Assembly: GCF_040412425.1 (NCBI RefSeq)
Contig: NC_089744.1
Span: 28,672,501 to 28,736,500, forward strand
Source of the DNA: Macrobrachium rosenbergii
Taxonomy: Eukaryota > Arthropoda > Malacostraca > Decapoda > Palaemonidae
DNA: 64,000 nt
Direction of reading: 5' to 3'
The notes beneath the pieces are model-generated. The model had not been told where the DNA came from. It saw only the letters and a list, made by a program, of their open reading frames with translations, and ran no database searches. Numbering within the stretch: the stretch's first letter is position 1; each line of letters opens with the position of its first letter. Of this stretch, positions 37,710 through 53,455 are shown one piece after another. Position numbers and translations under genes: made by a program.

Positions 37710-39326
37710 TATTATTCAGAGGATGAAACCTGTTCATATGGAACAAGCCCACAGAGGCCATTAACTTGAAATTCAAGCTTCCAAAGAATATGATGTTCAT
37801 TAGGAAGAAATAAGAGGAGGTAAAGGGAAATAAAGAAAAAAGAGATCTCACGTATTAAAAAAGAAAAAATAGATTAATAAATTTATAAATGATAAGTTAA
37901 TAAATAGATAAAGTGTATTAAAATCCAAGGAGATTAGTATTAGGGTAGTAATGCATCGCATCTTCGGTGGAACTTCTTAAGTGCGAATTGCACGACATTC
38001 TCTGGGAGGCTGTGCCACAGTCCAACGGTGTGTGAGGAATATATATATGTATGTATGCGTGTGTGTATATATATATATTATGTATGCATGTATATATCTA
38101 TATATATAAATTTTTTCACTTATACCTGTTCGACTTCTTTATATTCACAAATATTAAAGCCGCAATATGATGTGTGTAATCTGTCGAAAACCAGTTCTCA
38201 ATACCTCTGATAAAGAAGGGAGGATGAACTTCATTTGTATTCAATCAGGCAATGCATGCTTATATCCATTTGTAATTGTCACTGAAGAAAAAATGGAGAG
38301 AAGCATTTAACGCCAACAAATTCGAGTGTGCAGTAAAACGAGATTCAGTTGGTGGTTGCACAGCAAGTTGCGCATAAATATTTCCCAAATCATGTTAGTG
38401 TTCAGTCACTGGCTAAAGGGAGATTGGTGTCAATCAACGCTTTTTATTTTATTGCAAAACAAACGAAAACTATTTCAGCGTTGCTCTCACAGGGAAAACG
38501 AAAACGTATTCTATATGTCAGATACAGAACACCCGCCAAGTCACATTATCTCACAGTCCCTTTGTATCGAAATACTTTTGTCTGTGGGTTTTTGTCAGTT
38601 TCTTTGCCTCTCCCTTCAAGCTGTAGAATTCTCTCTCATCTTCCTTTTTCCCCCTGATATTATTTCTTACTCATCTGCTCCTTTCCTTTAGGATAGCTCT
38701 CATAAAATGCCTTCCCGCAAAGGGGAAAGTAATTCCGAATTATTTATGTATTATCAAAGTAGAACCAAGTAAGCCATTTGATTTCGCACTATTTAGATAT
38801 TTCTTTCGTCCCGCTCTTGAATTCAAATAGAAGCCTCAGCTTGCTTGAAAGACTCTGGATAATGTTAGGGAATTCTCTTTCTGCTTCCGTTTTCCAAGGT
38901 TCGTACAGTCATCTCATTTTCGCAGCCCCATTTTTTAGCTTTCAGCATCCGTTTTCTTGTTTTGTTGGTTATTACAAAAAATTACAGATAATTACTGAAA
39001 TTTTTCAGTGATGAAAGGCATGTGATAAGTCGCGATTTGCAGAAATAAATCAAGTTCGAACTTTAGTCTCTCACCGAGAAAGGCGGGGTTTCGGTCCCTT
39101 TGGGAGGTAGAAATTCGTCATCATTAGTGATTTAAAAAAAAAAAAACTTTATCTTTTTAAGAGTCAGATACATTATTATATCGATCCGAATGAACACAAG
39201 ATTTTTTCAGGAAGAAAAATCTGATTTTGTTCACAAATTCCGTAATTAGATTCTCGTTACCCATTTTAGTTCCTTGTAAACGTGAAAGATTCTGAGAGCA
39301 TCTGTCGTCTTGCTGTGTCAAGCAAC

Positions 39327-39329
<3 letters not shown>
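37710..39329. other. Non-genic, no feature recognised
   Basis: A short degenerate TA/TG patch lies at 38039-38110. The overlapping frames at 38326-38691 show no domain and no convincing codon structure. Confidence 0.4.
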
Positions 39330-39390
<61 letters not shown>

Positions 39391-39393
39391 ACA
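39330..39393. repeat. (AC)n microsatellite
   Basis: AC run with one ACAT interruption near its right end. Confidence 0.95.
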
Positions 39394-39799
39394 GAGCGCT
39401 CAGGTACGAAGTACACGCTTAGGATTTGCTTGACATATTGAGGACTTACTTTGTTTAATGGTGGCTGTAGACTACAGACTCTCCAAAGTGTGATAACGTA
39501 CCATGCTTCATAATCATAAGATTTAGACTCACTTCCTCATCTCTGCAACATCTGAAGGACCAGTCATCAATTTACTTTTGTTATAAATTTCGCGTGCAAA
39601 AGTTTGTGGCCATTCTAAGTGTACATTTTTTACTATGCTGTCTTATAAAGCTTTCTGAAGGGCAGCGGTGTTCATCATCTCAAGACTTGGAGATAGTGAT
39701 TATTAGAATTTACCTATCACAACAAAAAGAAAAAAACATATCTTTATTTTGAACAAAATGGGGCAAAACATATCCTTTCTTAACGAACATAATACTTAA

Positions 39800-39801
<2 letters not shown>
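39394..39801. other. Non-genic, no feature recognised
   Basis: Unique-looking sequence with no supported feature. Confidence 0.4.

Positions 39802-39876
<75 letters not shown>
39802..39876. repeat. (CT)n microsatellite
   Basis: Pure CT run of about 75 bp. Confidence 0.95.
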
Positions 39877-39877
<1 letters not shown>

Positions 39878-40263
39878 AGAACACACTTGCGAGACCCTGT
39901 TGCCATAGTTAGGAGGATAATTGAAAAATAGACAAAGAGAGGACCCAACTTTTGGGGCTTCTTGGCACTAATGAGATAACCAGCTGACTTTTTACACCCA
40001 CTAATTTGATTGGGTCTGGGGTTAGAACGCCAACGTTTTCTTGGGTTGTCATAGTTTGTGTTTGCATTAAACGTTTTTCGTCCTCTCCTCTGATGAAGAA
40101 GACCACTTTGGAAGTTTACGGTAATGGAGGGATTTTTTACCCCCTTCTTGCAATGGAAGAATAAAATGTGATTGTGTGATGGTTCTTTCGAATTTTCGTC
40201 TTCGATGTCAAAACCTTCTTGTCAGCTGTCAGCTGTAGGTCTGTTGAGGATCCTTCAGAGTCA

Positions 40264-40265
<2 letters not shown>
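39877..40265. other. Non-genic, no feature recognised
   Basis: The minus-strand frame at 39909-40106 is not recognised. Confidence 0.4.
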
Positions 40266-40351
<86 letters not shown>

Positions 40352-40383
40352 GTATGTATGTATGTATATGTGTGTGTGTGTAT
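40266..40383. repeat. (TA)n-(TGTA)n-(TG)n microsatellite
   Basis: TA run to about 40348, then TGTA and TG units. Confidence 0.95.
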
Positions 40384-40474
40384 AATTGGATGCTAAATTT
40401 GATTCTTGCTCTTCAACTTTTCAAGAGAATTTTTTCCGTTCTAATATGTAAATTATAACTATTGTCCGACCACT

Positions 40475-41080
40475 AATTCCTTCCAGAGTCACGTCAACTA
40501 AACATAGATCTCCTTCCAGGGTTATGTCGACCAACCATAGTCATATCAACTAAAAATAATCTCCATAGTCATATCAATCAACTGAAAATAATCTCCTTCC
40601 ATAGTCATATCAACTAACATAGATCTTCCATATTCATGTCGACCAACCATAGATCTTTCTCCATAGTCATGTTAACTAAAAATAATCTTCCATAGTCATG
40701 TCAACTAAATATAGATCTCCTTCCATAGGCATGTCAGTTAAAAAAAAAAAAGACCGCCTTCTTAGTCATGTCAGCTAAACATAGATTTCCTTCCATAGTC
40801 ATGTCAGTTAAAAATAGATCTCTTTCCATAGTCAAGTAGCTAAACGTAGATCTCTTTCCATAGCCATGTCACCTTAACATAATTTCCTTCCATAGCCATG
40901 TCAACTAAACATAGATCTCCTTCCATAGTCACGTCAGCTAAAAATAGATCTCCTACTTTAGTCATGTCAACTAAATACAAATATCCTTCCATAGTCATAT
41001 CAGCTAAAAGTAGATCTCTTTCTTTAGTCATATCAGCTAAACAAAGATCTCCTTCCATAGTCCTGTCACTTAATTTGGAT
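40475..41080. repeat. 33-bp minisatellite (GTCATGTCAACTAAACATAG type)
   Basis: Roughly 18 diverged copies of a ~33-bp unit built on CCTTCCATAGTCATGTCAAC followed by TAAACATAGATCT. Many copies are shortened. The minus strand gives an 11-residue peptide repeat (MEGDLCLADMT type) open for 90 codons. It is the second array with a 33-bp period but is unrelated in sequence to the one at 4.9-9.0 kb. Confidence 0.9.
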
Positions 41081-42113
<1,033 letters not shown>

Positions 42114-42121
42114 CACACACA

Positions 42122-42203
<82 letters not shown>

Positions 42204-42220
42204 TTTTTTTTTTTTTTTTT
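42114..42220. repeat. (CA)n-(TA)n-poly(T), right flank of foldback element
   Basis: CA run (42114-42133), TA run (42134-42198), then a poly-T run (42201-42220). Confidence 0.95.
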
Positions 42221-42765
42221 CCACAACGCGTACAGCTAATTTGTGTGGTTAATTTAGCCATAGGTACCTCTCTTGGGATCTTGCCTAGTTATGTGAAATC
42301 AAAACAGTTCAGTCTCTTCAATTCCTTCTTATGAGCCTGATCATAGGATAAATGGTTTTACATTGCTTTTATTAATAAAAAGTTTGAATTCAAAAAGGTA
42401 TTCACCAGGGCATTATTCATGATCTTTTATTTTTCATCTTCTCTCCTGCATGTACAGTACTTGCTAGCACATATCCTTCAAATTCCTGTACATGTTCCGT
42501 TTATCTTTAAGCAGTACTTAGCTAATTCATTTTCTGGCTTCCTCCCGTGTGTTTATTTTTAATTCTACACGGACATTGCGGGCTCATTATAAATACACGA
42601 GTAACGGGATTCGGCAGATGAAAAGCAACCTTAGCTTAGGCAAGGAAATGTGATATACGGTCGAAAAACATTTCGTATACTTGACATTCCCAGAAGATAC
42701 TTCTTAGACAAGGGAGAATTACTGCAGTCTGGTTACGAGCGGAATTTTCCCCGAAATTTATGGCA

Positions 42766-42771
<6 letters not shown>
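42221..42771. other. Non-genic, no feature recognised
   Basis: No supported feature. Confidence 0.4.

Positions 42772-42846
<75 letters not shown>
42772..42846. repeat. (CT)n microsatellite
   Basis: Pure CT run of about 75 bp. Confidence 0.95.
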
Positions 42847-42848
<2 letters not shown>

Positions 42849-43310
42849 AAATTTTGGATGATTTCAAAAATTAAATTCGACGGAGCATATAATTGGAAAT
42901 CGTCTGGTTCAAAGGTACTATTTTCTTTTTTTTTGGGGAGGGGTTATGTTCGACCAAGTTTTTAATTTGTTTATAAATCCTGTAATCTATTTATTTGAGT
43001 GGTTGTTGGTTTTGTTTCCTGAAGTTCATTGATGACCGATTCATGTTCATTGTAGTGATAACTTTTCCATCCATTTTTTCCAGGATGTGTTGTCAACGCT
43101 TTGTTGACATTGTTAACGGGTAGGACCTGGTCTTATGTTGGTATTTTTCAGCGTTGCAGTATTTTATTTGGGGTCGTCAATTAAAATGTTTATCACTATT
43201 AAGCTATTAATGAAATAAAAATCAAAAAGTTTATGTTCTAAAATCATCGTTTCCATGTACAGTATTCTAAAACTAGGTTATAGGTCGTACTTTGCTTGAA
43301 TCAGAATGCA

Positions 43311-43312
<2 letters not shown>
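42847..43312. other. Non-genic, no feature recognised
   Basis: No supported feature. Confidence 0.4.

Positions 43313-43356
<44 letters not shown>
43313..43356. repeat. (CT)n microsatellite
   Basis: Pure CT run of about 44 bp. Confidence 0.95.
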
Positions 43357-43359
<3 letters not shown>

Positions 43360-44075
43360 ATTGCCATAGTAAGTGAGGCCTGAGAAAGTTTAAGCAATGC
43401 TTAAATTTCCAAGATATTATTATTTGCATTTGCTTTTTGGTCGTTCTTCATGATTGTCGTTTTCCGTCGCTTCTTGATATCTTTTAGTGGGTCTGTCATA
43501 TCCCATTTTTAGACGAAACGGAAAAAAAGCCTTTAAGAAGACATCACAGATTAAATTCAAACCACTATCGGTCACACGGATTGTTTATGAGTTCCTTTTC
43601 TTAGGATATAGTTTCAAATCGCTACGTGATTCATAACCCAAGTGTAAAAGACAATTGATATTGTTTTGTTTTTTCTACGTACACAAAAACATCTGACGTT
43701 TTAGTCACCTTTTCATGGAATTCAATATTCCATGTCATGTACAGAGACGGCTGCAGTTACCGATGGCTTTACGGAATACAGCTGTTGTTGTTGTTGTTGT
43801 AGTTGTTGATAGTTTCCGTTGTTACTGTAGATATGCATGGCCTCCAGCGCTGGAATGAACAAGTTTTACCTCTGAGTGACATTCTGAACTCACTCTCTCA
43901 TATTTCTAATATATTATATTGACCTCTTATATCCTATTCAGTTTAGTTATTCGTGAACCCTCATACTTAAATACTGCACTGTACTTGTTACAGCCATGTC
44001 AACTTGATATATTAGTTTGAGAATACTATCTTGCTCTAAGATATCTTCCTTACATGCTTTTAACACCCGACTTGA
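43357..44075. other. Non-genic, with a short (TTG)n tract
   Basis: A (TTG)n run lies at about 43782-43810. Nothing else recognised. Confidence 0.4.
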
Positions 44076-44090
44076 GCGCGCGCGCGCGCG

Positions 44091-44163
<73 letters not shown>
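44076..44163. repeat. (GC)n-(AC)n microsatellite
   Basis: A short alternating GC run (44076-44091) passes into an AC run. Both halves are alternating purine-pyrimidine sequence of the kind able to form Z-DNA. Confidence 0.95.
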
Positions 44164-44165
<2 letters not shown>

Positions 44166-45092
44166 CAGCACCCATAGATAACTTCCGGTGATGCATCTAG
44201 GCTTTCATTGACACCATCATATGAAGTCCACACTCCTGATACCAGTGAGAAGGTGTTTCATCTTGACTCGTCTGTGCGCTCATCCCTGCAGAGGTTATCA
44301 TTTGCTAGGTGAATTTTGAGAGCGAAATGTACACCAGTGGAAACGGCAAACTATGAAACCGCCGGTAATGCAGTACAGACTGCAGAACTGGATAAATATT
44401 CGGGAATATTTTAACACTAGAAACCAAGATGCAAAATAAATAACAGAATGAATACTGCAAGTATTCGTTGTATGTCTCGTCTGCTGAATAATATGAAAGA
44501 GAAAAATTCCACTACAATGAAATAAATCTCGTTGATCTAGTAGACTAGTAGAAAGCAGCTGAACTACAAGTGTTAAATTGATTTGTTTTCTTGCAAATGG
44601 GAGTAGGTATCTGGGAGTCAGGGGGACATACGGGGTTCCCAATGTAAAAAGTTTTTATATTCTCTCATATAAACCAGACTCTCAGTCTCCTTTGACTCTT
44701 GAGGCCTCCATGGGCGTCGCTCATTTCTTTGACAGCTCGGCTAAGGGCGTCCTTAACTACGCATGTAGTGTTTCTCGTAGTTCTTCAACGATCTGATTTG
44801 GGACTCGAGATATTTCCCAATTTTTGGTGATCCAGTATGGTTGGTAGGAGGACTTACGTAGAGGTTATGTCTTCTCGTCAGATAGCAATTCCTTCATCGT
44901 CACGAAGTCTTTTGGGTGAATCTTTTAAATCTTCATTCTATCTCTATTTTTTTTTCAGTGAAGTCCTTGTTGAACTTAACCTTCTCGCCCTAACATGAGC
45001 ACATTACTATAGAGAAGTGAAGTTTGAAATATGACCCATTCAGTAGCCCCGATAACTTAAAGATGTAAAAGCTTGTCGATTTTAGTTCTGTT
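44164..45092. other. Non-genic, no feature recognised
   Basis: The frame at 44578-44796 has no recognisable domain and no conserved-looking structure. Confidence 0.4.
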
Positions 45093-45110
45093 ATTATTAT
45101 TATGATGATG

Positions 45111-45153
<43 letters not shown>

Positions 45154-45182
45154 GTGTTATTATTATTATTATTATTAATATA

Positions 45183-45245
<63 letters not shown>
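45093..45245. repeat. (ATT)n-(TA)n compound microsatellite
   Basis: ATT run with a few ATG units (45093-45176), then a TA run to 45245. Poly-Asn, poly-Ile and Tyr-Ile frames here are repeat artefacts. Confidence 0.95.
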
Positions 45246-45247
<2 letters not shown>

Positions 45248-45786
45248 CATATTTATTAGGTAACCTCTGCACAACATCGAGATGTTTCCTCATAAAATCT
45301 AAATTAGATTATATGTCAAATGAACAGTTGTTTTAATTTAACTAGTGAATGAAGTATATTGATTTTCCTTCGAAGAGCTTGAAAGATGTTCCTTAATTGT
45401 ATGATGCTTGAATATTTGTTAACTTGGAACATTTGTTGATGATATACTAAGACAAAAATGATGGTAAATGTCGGTAGTTAACTTGACTTCATAATCCGGT
45501 CATAATCTTTTCATTGGAAGTTTGTTGATGAAAAACAAAAATTCATCTAGAGAGAACATACTAACTTTGATCATGAGATTGGATCTGTTAAATGGTTAAA
45601 ATTTTCTAATGCAATGGAAATTTGGTGCAAGATATTTATGACCAGAAATAAAGCAAAAATCGTTCATTTTGTATTGGAATTGGAGACGCGATTTCGCGAT
45701 ATACCTTGAAGTTCATTACAGTGAATCTTATGAAATATGCAAGTGTTGCTTCAGTTTCATATATTTAGTTAAGGCTGTCAAGCCAA
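45246..45786. other. Non-genic, no feature recognised
   Basis: No supported feature. Confidence 0.4.
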
Positions 45787-46090
45787 ACACTGGCTGGGAC
45801 ACTTTCAGCCATTCAGCGCTTAAGATAGTGAAAAGAGGGAGTTGGAGTGGTTGGACAACAAGATAAAGAGCTCCAAAAACAGACGGTGTACAGTGGTCTA
45901 AAGGTCCACCTAGAAGTAATAGTAAAAAGGGTTGGACAGCAAGATTAAAGAAAGGAAGCAGGAATGGAGGTCAAGTAAAAGGCTAAAAAGTATATGCAGC
46001 TAGGGACCGGAGACGAGCTGCAAACACCCTTTAGTAAGGCCTACAGTGCACAAAGTGAGGCGCACTGACAGCACGAAACCCCTACGGGGA
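45787..46090 (+). mobile_element. Dispersed crustacean-type repeat (possible SINE)
   Basis: Diagnostic blocks in order: ACACTGGCTGGGACACTTTC, CATTCAGCGCTTAAG, GCAGCTAGGGACCGG, GCTGCAAACACCC, TAGTAAGGCCTACAGTGCAC, GTGAGGCGCACTGACAGCAC and CCCCTACGGGG. From memory a repeat with this order of blocks is common in decapod transcripts and genomes. The identification is not confirmed by search. It is non-coding and diverged. Confidence 0.55.
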
Positions 46091-48234
46091 GCGGCTACGG
46101 ATGCTGAGGCTCATTTGTCCCACGACCACGAAAAGTCTTTGAAGGAGATCGTCTTGAGAGTCCAGGCGACTGCAACAAAAACTAGACTCGCAATTAGTAT
46201 TGACTGCTGATTTTTTTCAAGCTGTATAGCAAGATATGCAGAAAATTGTCACAGATATTTCTCGCTAAGCGTTTTAGGACAGTTACTCTCAGACTTTGGC
46301 CTCGCATTTATTCATTTTCCATTCATGAAAAGTTCTACCACACCTAACAAATTGAGTTCTTCAGTAATGGGAAGATCAAGCACAAAACAATTGCCGCATT
46401 TCGTTTTAAAATGTGTTATTCATTCAACAGGCAGTTACAAACACTAATGAAAGTCTCTTCCTACAAAGAATACGTTGCATACTTAGATTTTTGCAAAAGG
46501 AAATCATTTTATCAACGCAGGATTCTGACTTGGCCCAAAACATGTATTCCGTTTGATGACTCTTCAGTATTTCGAGCCCCATTTTCGAAATCCGTGACGG
46601 CAATTATCGTACATTGCCTGCAACTTTTCACCAATCTGCATATTTTCATAAAAATTCGGCGTTATTTAGCATTTCAAAACTAGATTTAGCTAGGAAGACC
46701 TTTTCTTGATGTGCTTTTGAGTTGCCTAGTTTGGATTTGCAATTAAAATTGACATAACGCTGCGATGGAAATGCATTTGCAACATTCGAAGTGTGCAGAA
46801 TTTCATCAAAGTCGAAAAAAGTACATTAAAGTTGTATTCGTTCAAAAGTAATTTCCAATAAAAATGACCGGCCATTTTTGTATTTGCAGTGAAAATGTGT
46901 AAAGGCAACATCGATATTTCTTTCATTAAAAACGTTCATTATTTTAGTAAATTCTGGAAGATCTCAAAAAATACTTGAAGTTAGGGTTATCCATGGCGTT
47001 ATTTTGGTCAGAATGCTAAATTTTGCAAAGAATAACGAGTAGTTTTTGAACATTTAATTCAATGTTCGTTTAAAACCATTTTGTGACAGTCTATGGAATT
47101 AGAAGCATCTCGTTTTTTATTATTGTGCAATTTCAGGAAATTCCAATGTGTAGTGCGACTTCACTTTCGCTAACGGAACATTAACGTGTACAGTATATAC
47201 CGGTTTCCTAAGTAATTTCGAGCAGCGGCAGCAGCCTCCAAGATATATTTTTATTCCAACATACGAGTATAGTGTGATTTGGTGGTGGGGCTGGAAGGTA
47301 AGGGTCGTCCACACTATAGTAAAATGTCATGGACGCACGGTGGAAAATTATCGTCTACATGTCGCAAACAAGTTAAAAGCCAGTCACCGACATTAAGTGG
47401 AGAACTGATCTAGGTCCGATGCCTGATAATTACACGAGGCACTCGTTGGAACTACCAACAAGTAGTTGACTTGCATTTAACTAGTTTGTGATGTGTATGT
47501 GATAGTTGCCAAGATGTCTATATGACGTTTTACTGCAGAGAGGACACAACTTCAGAAGCTCAGGTAAGTCGCTGACCAATCACCTGGGACGGAGAGAACT
47601 TACCTGATAGCGATGATCCTTATAGGAAGTCCCATCGTTGTGAAGATATTAAAGTGGACAAAGTAAAAAAAAAAAAAAAAAGACATTTTCAGACAAAAAT
47701 CGAAATGCCGTGGGAGAGGTAATGTATCACGATAATTTTGCACATGAATAATTACTGAGGGCTACGCATGTGGGAGTCAGCACTGCGTGTTATACTTTAA
47801 TTAAAATGCGAATAATTAAGAATGTCATTCTGAGGTTATTTGAGCTGTCTTTGGTAACACTTTAAAATACCAGAAAGCACACTGTTTAACAGGAATTTAC
47901 TTTTCTCACCTGATGATTTCATAGTAAGCTGAATGAGTTACAAAATTTTCTGTGCATTGTGCAATTTAAGATCTTAATGTAGTAGTGAGTCACTTTTCAC
48001 AGTTGTCAGTTTACAGCACTTCTAGCGGATTCATTTTCTTTGATTCATGAATTGCAGCAAAGTGACGATACTCTTAGTCTGTTCCGTAAACTGGTGCACT
48101 AAGCATTCTTCTGACAAGATTTCTGGAAGATTTCTTTCTAGGACGGAGGACACTTACCTTCGAAGCGTTGCCAGTGTTTTGGTAGTGATGGCCTTGGGGA
48201 AACTCTCCCTCTTTCTCCCGTTAGATCTGGCACC

Positions 48235-48238
<4 letters not shown>
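46091..48238. other. Non-genic, no feature recognised
   Basis: About 2.1 kb of AT-rich unique-looking sequence. The small frames at 46411-46683, 46726-46926 and 47120-47314 have no recognisable domain. Confidence 0.4.

Positions 48239-48282
<44 letters not shown>
48239..48282. repeat. (CT)n microsatellite
   Basis: Pure CT run of about 44 bp. Confidence 0.95.
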
Positions 48283-49378
<1,096 letters not shown>

Positions 49379-51116
49379 GATCAACACGGCTGGCAGCTAA
49401 GCCGGAAAAATTTTGAAAAGCAAATTTGAGTATCATTGAAATAAGTCTCCGTTAATCACAAACTAAATATTTCTAAAAGAAAAAGTGTTGTTGCAGGAAC
49501 CAAAAGAAGTTTATGTGAAAATTTAAGCATGTTTATGAAATATTTGAAACTCCCAAATGTGGAAAAATATTGATAAAAATCTAACTGCCTTGATCACAAT
49601 TGCAGACTGTAAACAAAGTTCAAACGTTATGTTATTTTTGTAAGTATTTTGAGTTCATGAACCTAATAAAAACAGAGTGCATTTACATTTTCATGGAAAT
49701 GAAATGTTTTCGTTTTTTGGAAACTTTTTTTTTTCACTGCAGAATTTCGTTGCAAGTTTGAGGGAGGGATGATTTGGTGCTATTTTCTGAAAAAATAACC
49801 AAAAACTTAAGTATTTTCGTACTTATCTGTACAAGAGAATTAAGCATATTTAGGCCCCCCCCTTTTTTTTTATAAATCAACAAACTTTTTACATTTATTC
49901 CCATGCAGAAAATTTATTTGCTATATAAAAAATATTTTCTAGTGATCACATTGCCTCCAACTCTAAGTGTACACTAAAATTATATTGTTCACATATATTT
50001 AAGGCTCAGTTCCTTTGTAGTTTAAAATCTGTAACCAGCACAGTTTCTCAAGACGACATCCTGTCCGTTATTAGTTGGTCAAGTTATGTAACAAATAAGT
50101 TTTTCCTTAATATCAGTGTTAACTAAGAGATGTAAGCGATATTGATGTAATATGATTATCATTTTCCTTGGAACTTTAACTGAATTAAACATGCAACCTT
50201 CGAAAGATGTTTATTATAACAGATGTTACTCAATTTTGACTTTCTTTGCTCAGGAAATTTCAGTGTACTTTAAACCCATTTTTTTCTTCATGTTACATTA
50301 TGCCATTTAGCAGCATTTAAGTTATAATTTGATATCTGGTTTTCCAGATTCCCTCAAAAATGTCAGGCCTTCCGTCTTCTGTGTAGTCATTTGCAATTAT
50401 TGCGCTTCAGTAAACATAAGAAGGTAGACGTGTATGTACTCATTTCATTGCAGTATGATCCTGTATTAGAGTCAGCCTGTAAAGTATTAGTATTTTAGAA
50501 AAAATGTAAAAAGGAACAAAAAGAGCAAGTTAGTGGACGATTTCAGTGCAGTAAGAAGCGTCATAAACATTGTATTTCCTATGATAATCAATTAACAATT
50601 TCCCCTCCCATTATCAGCTGTTCTTGATTCTTGAGAAATTACGTAATTTTTTTTCATAATTAACTTCGTGAATTCTGTAACTTCGTGAATTCTGGATTCA
50701 TTGTTCTAGTTCAGTGCTGTGAATTCATACCGAAACTGAATTAAAATACAACTTTTCATGATTACTTGTCATCATTACTTCACTCAGGTCGTTAGTGCAT
50801 TAAGTACGTGTTAAAACAACGCTACCTGTGACACACACAAAAAAAATAAAAACTTTCATTTCATGTTTGTTCCCCCATTTTAATTCCAATTCATCCATTC
50901 ACCGGATTTCTTAGAGAATTTCTTAAATCTCTTCGTGAGTTTCTTTCAGTTTTATGTCTCATTTCTTCATATTTTCGTTCTATCTAAACACCTGGATGAT
51001 TATCCAGTCTTGATCCATTCATTCTTTATTCCTCCTCTTCTCAGTTCGTTTGATCGTTACCTACCTGTGTCCCAGAGTATTCCCATATACGTTTTCTATG
51101 TTCATATAATTCTCAT
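49379..51116. other. Non-genic, no feature recognised
   Basis: About 1.7 kb of AT-rich sequence with poly-A and poly-T runs. No gene or element recognised. Confidence 0.4.
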
Positions 51117-51117
51117 C

Positions 51118-51148
<31 letters not shown>

Positions 51149-51194
51149 GTCTCTCTGTCTCTCTCAAAATGAAAGTGTACATATTTTCATGGAA

Positions 51195-51230
<36 letters not shown>

Positions 51231-51232
51231 CG
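51117..51232. repeat. Two (CT)n tracts
   Basis: Interrupted CT run (51117-51165) and a second CT run (51204-51231) separated by about 40 bp. Confidence 0.85.
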
Positions 51233-51477
51233 GGTGATAATATCAGACCAAGGGTCGTTACTTGGCAATACTTGACCAGCTAAGCAATTTCTCGTCATTG
51301 CAAGGAAGAAGTAAACAGGAGACTCAAAAGTGCTTTTTTAAGATCCTCCTTCTCAAAAGAGGGCAAGGATCTCGTAGGAACCATGACACGGCACCTCAGT
51401 TGATTTAAGATTTTTTCTTGGGGGCCCCTGTTAGGGAGAACCGGTAATGATATTGCTCTATGGTGCTTTTCGTGTGA

Positions 51478-51479
<2 letters not shown>

Positions 51480-51566
<87 letters not shown>

Positions 51567-51567
51567 A
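51480..51567. repeat. (TA)n-(TG)n microsatellite
   Basis: TA run (51480-51544) then TG run (51545-51567). A degenerate TATA tail continues to the edge of the LTR at 51592. Confidence 0.95.
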
Positions 51568-51591
51568 TTGTATATAAATTTATATATATAT

Positions 51592-53167
<1,576 letters not shown>

Positions 53168-53455
53168 ATATTAAATAGTATTCCTGATCATTTTCCAGAC
53201 GTAAATTTTAGTCTGTGAGTATAAACCATGCATTGAAAAACAACAAAAATGTAATCTTTTTTATCCTTTCGTCATTTTATTGCAAAAGAACTGATATTTT
53301 CTGTTCTGTTTTTTGTCAAGGCCACTGTTAATCTGCCGAGTAAAGCAAAAATTTCTGCTCTTCATGTTATATTTTATGTAAAGAAACAGGTAAAAAAAAT
53401 TCTATTTTATATTGTCACGCATTTTCACGACTTCTCTTAAAAAAACAGCAGGAAT

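Noticed and set aside
38326..38691. Overlapping 121- and 102-codon frames
   Set aside because: Both are open in different frames of the same strand, with no domain; neither can be preferred.
44076..44163. CpG island or promoter
   Set aside because: The GC-alternating run is only about 16 bp and part of a (GC)n-(AC)n microsatellite.
44578..44796. Possible small gene (72 codons)
   Set aside because: No recognisable domain, no splice or promoter signal, and no repeat context; length is within chance expectation.
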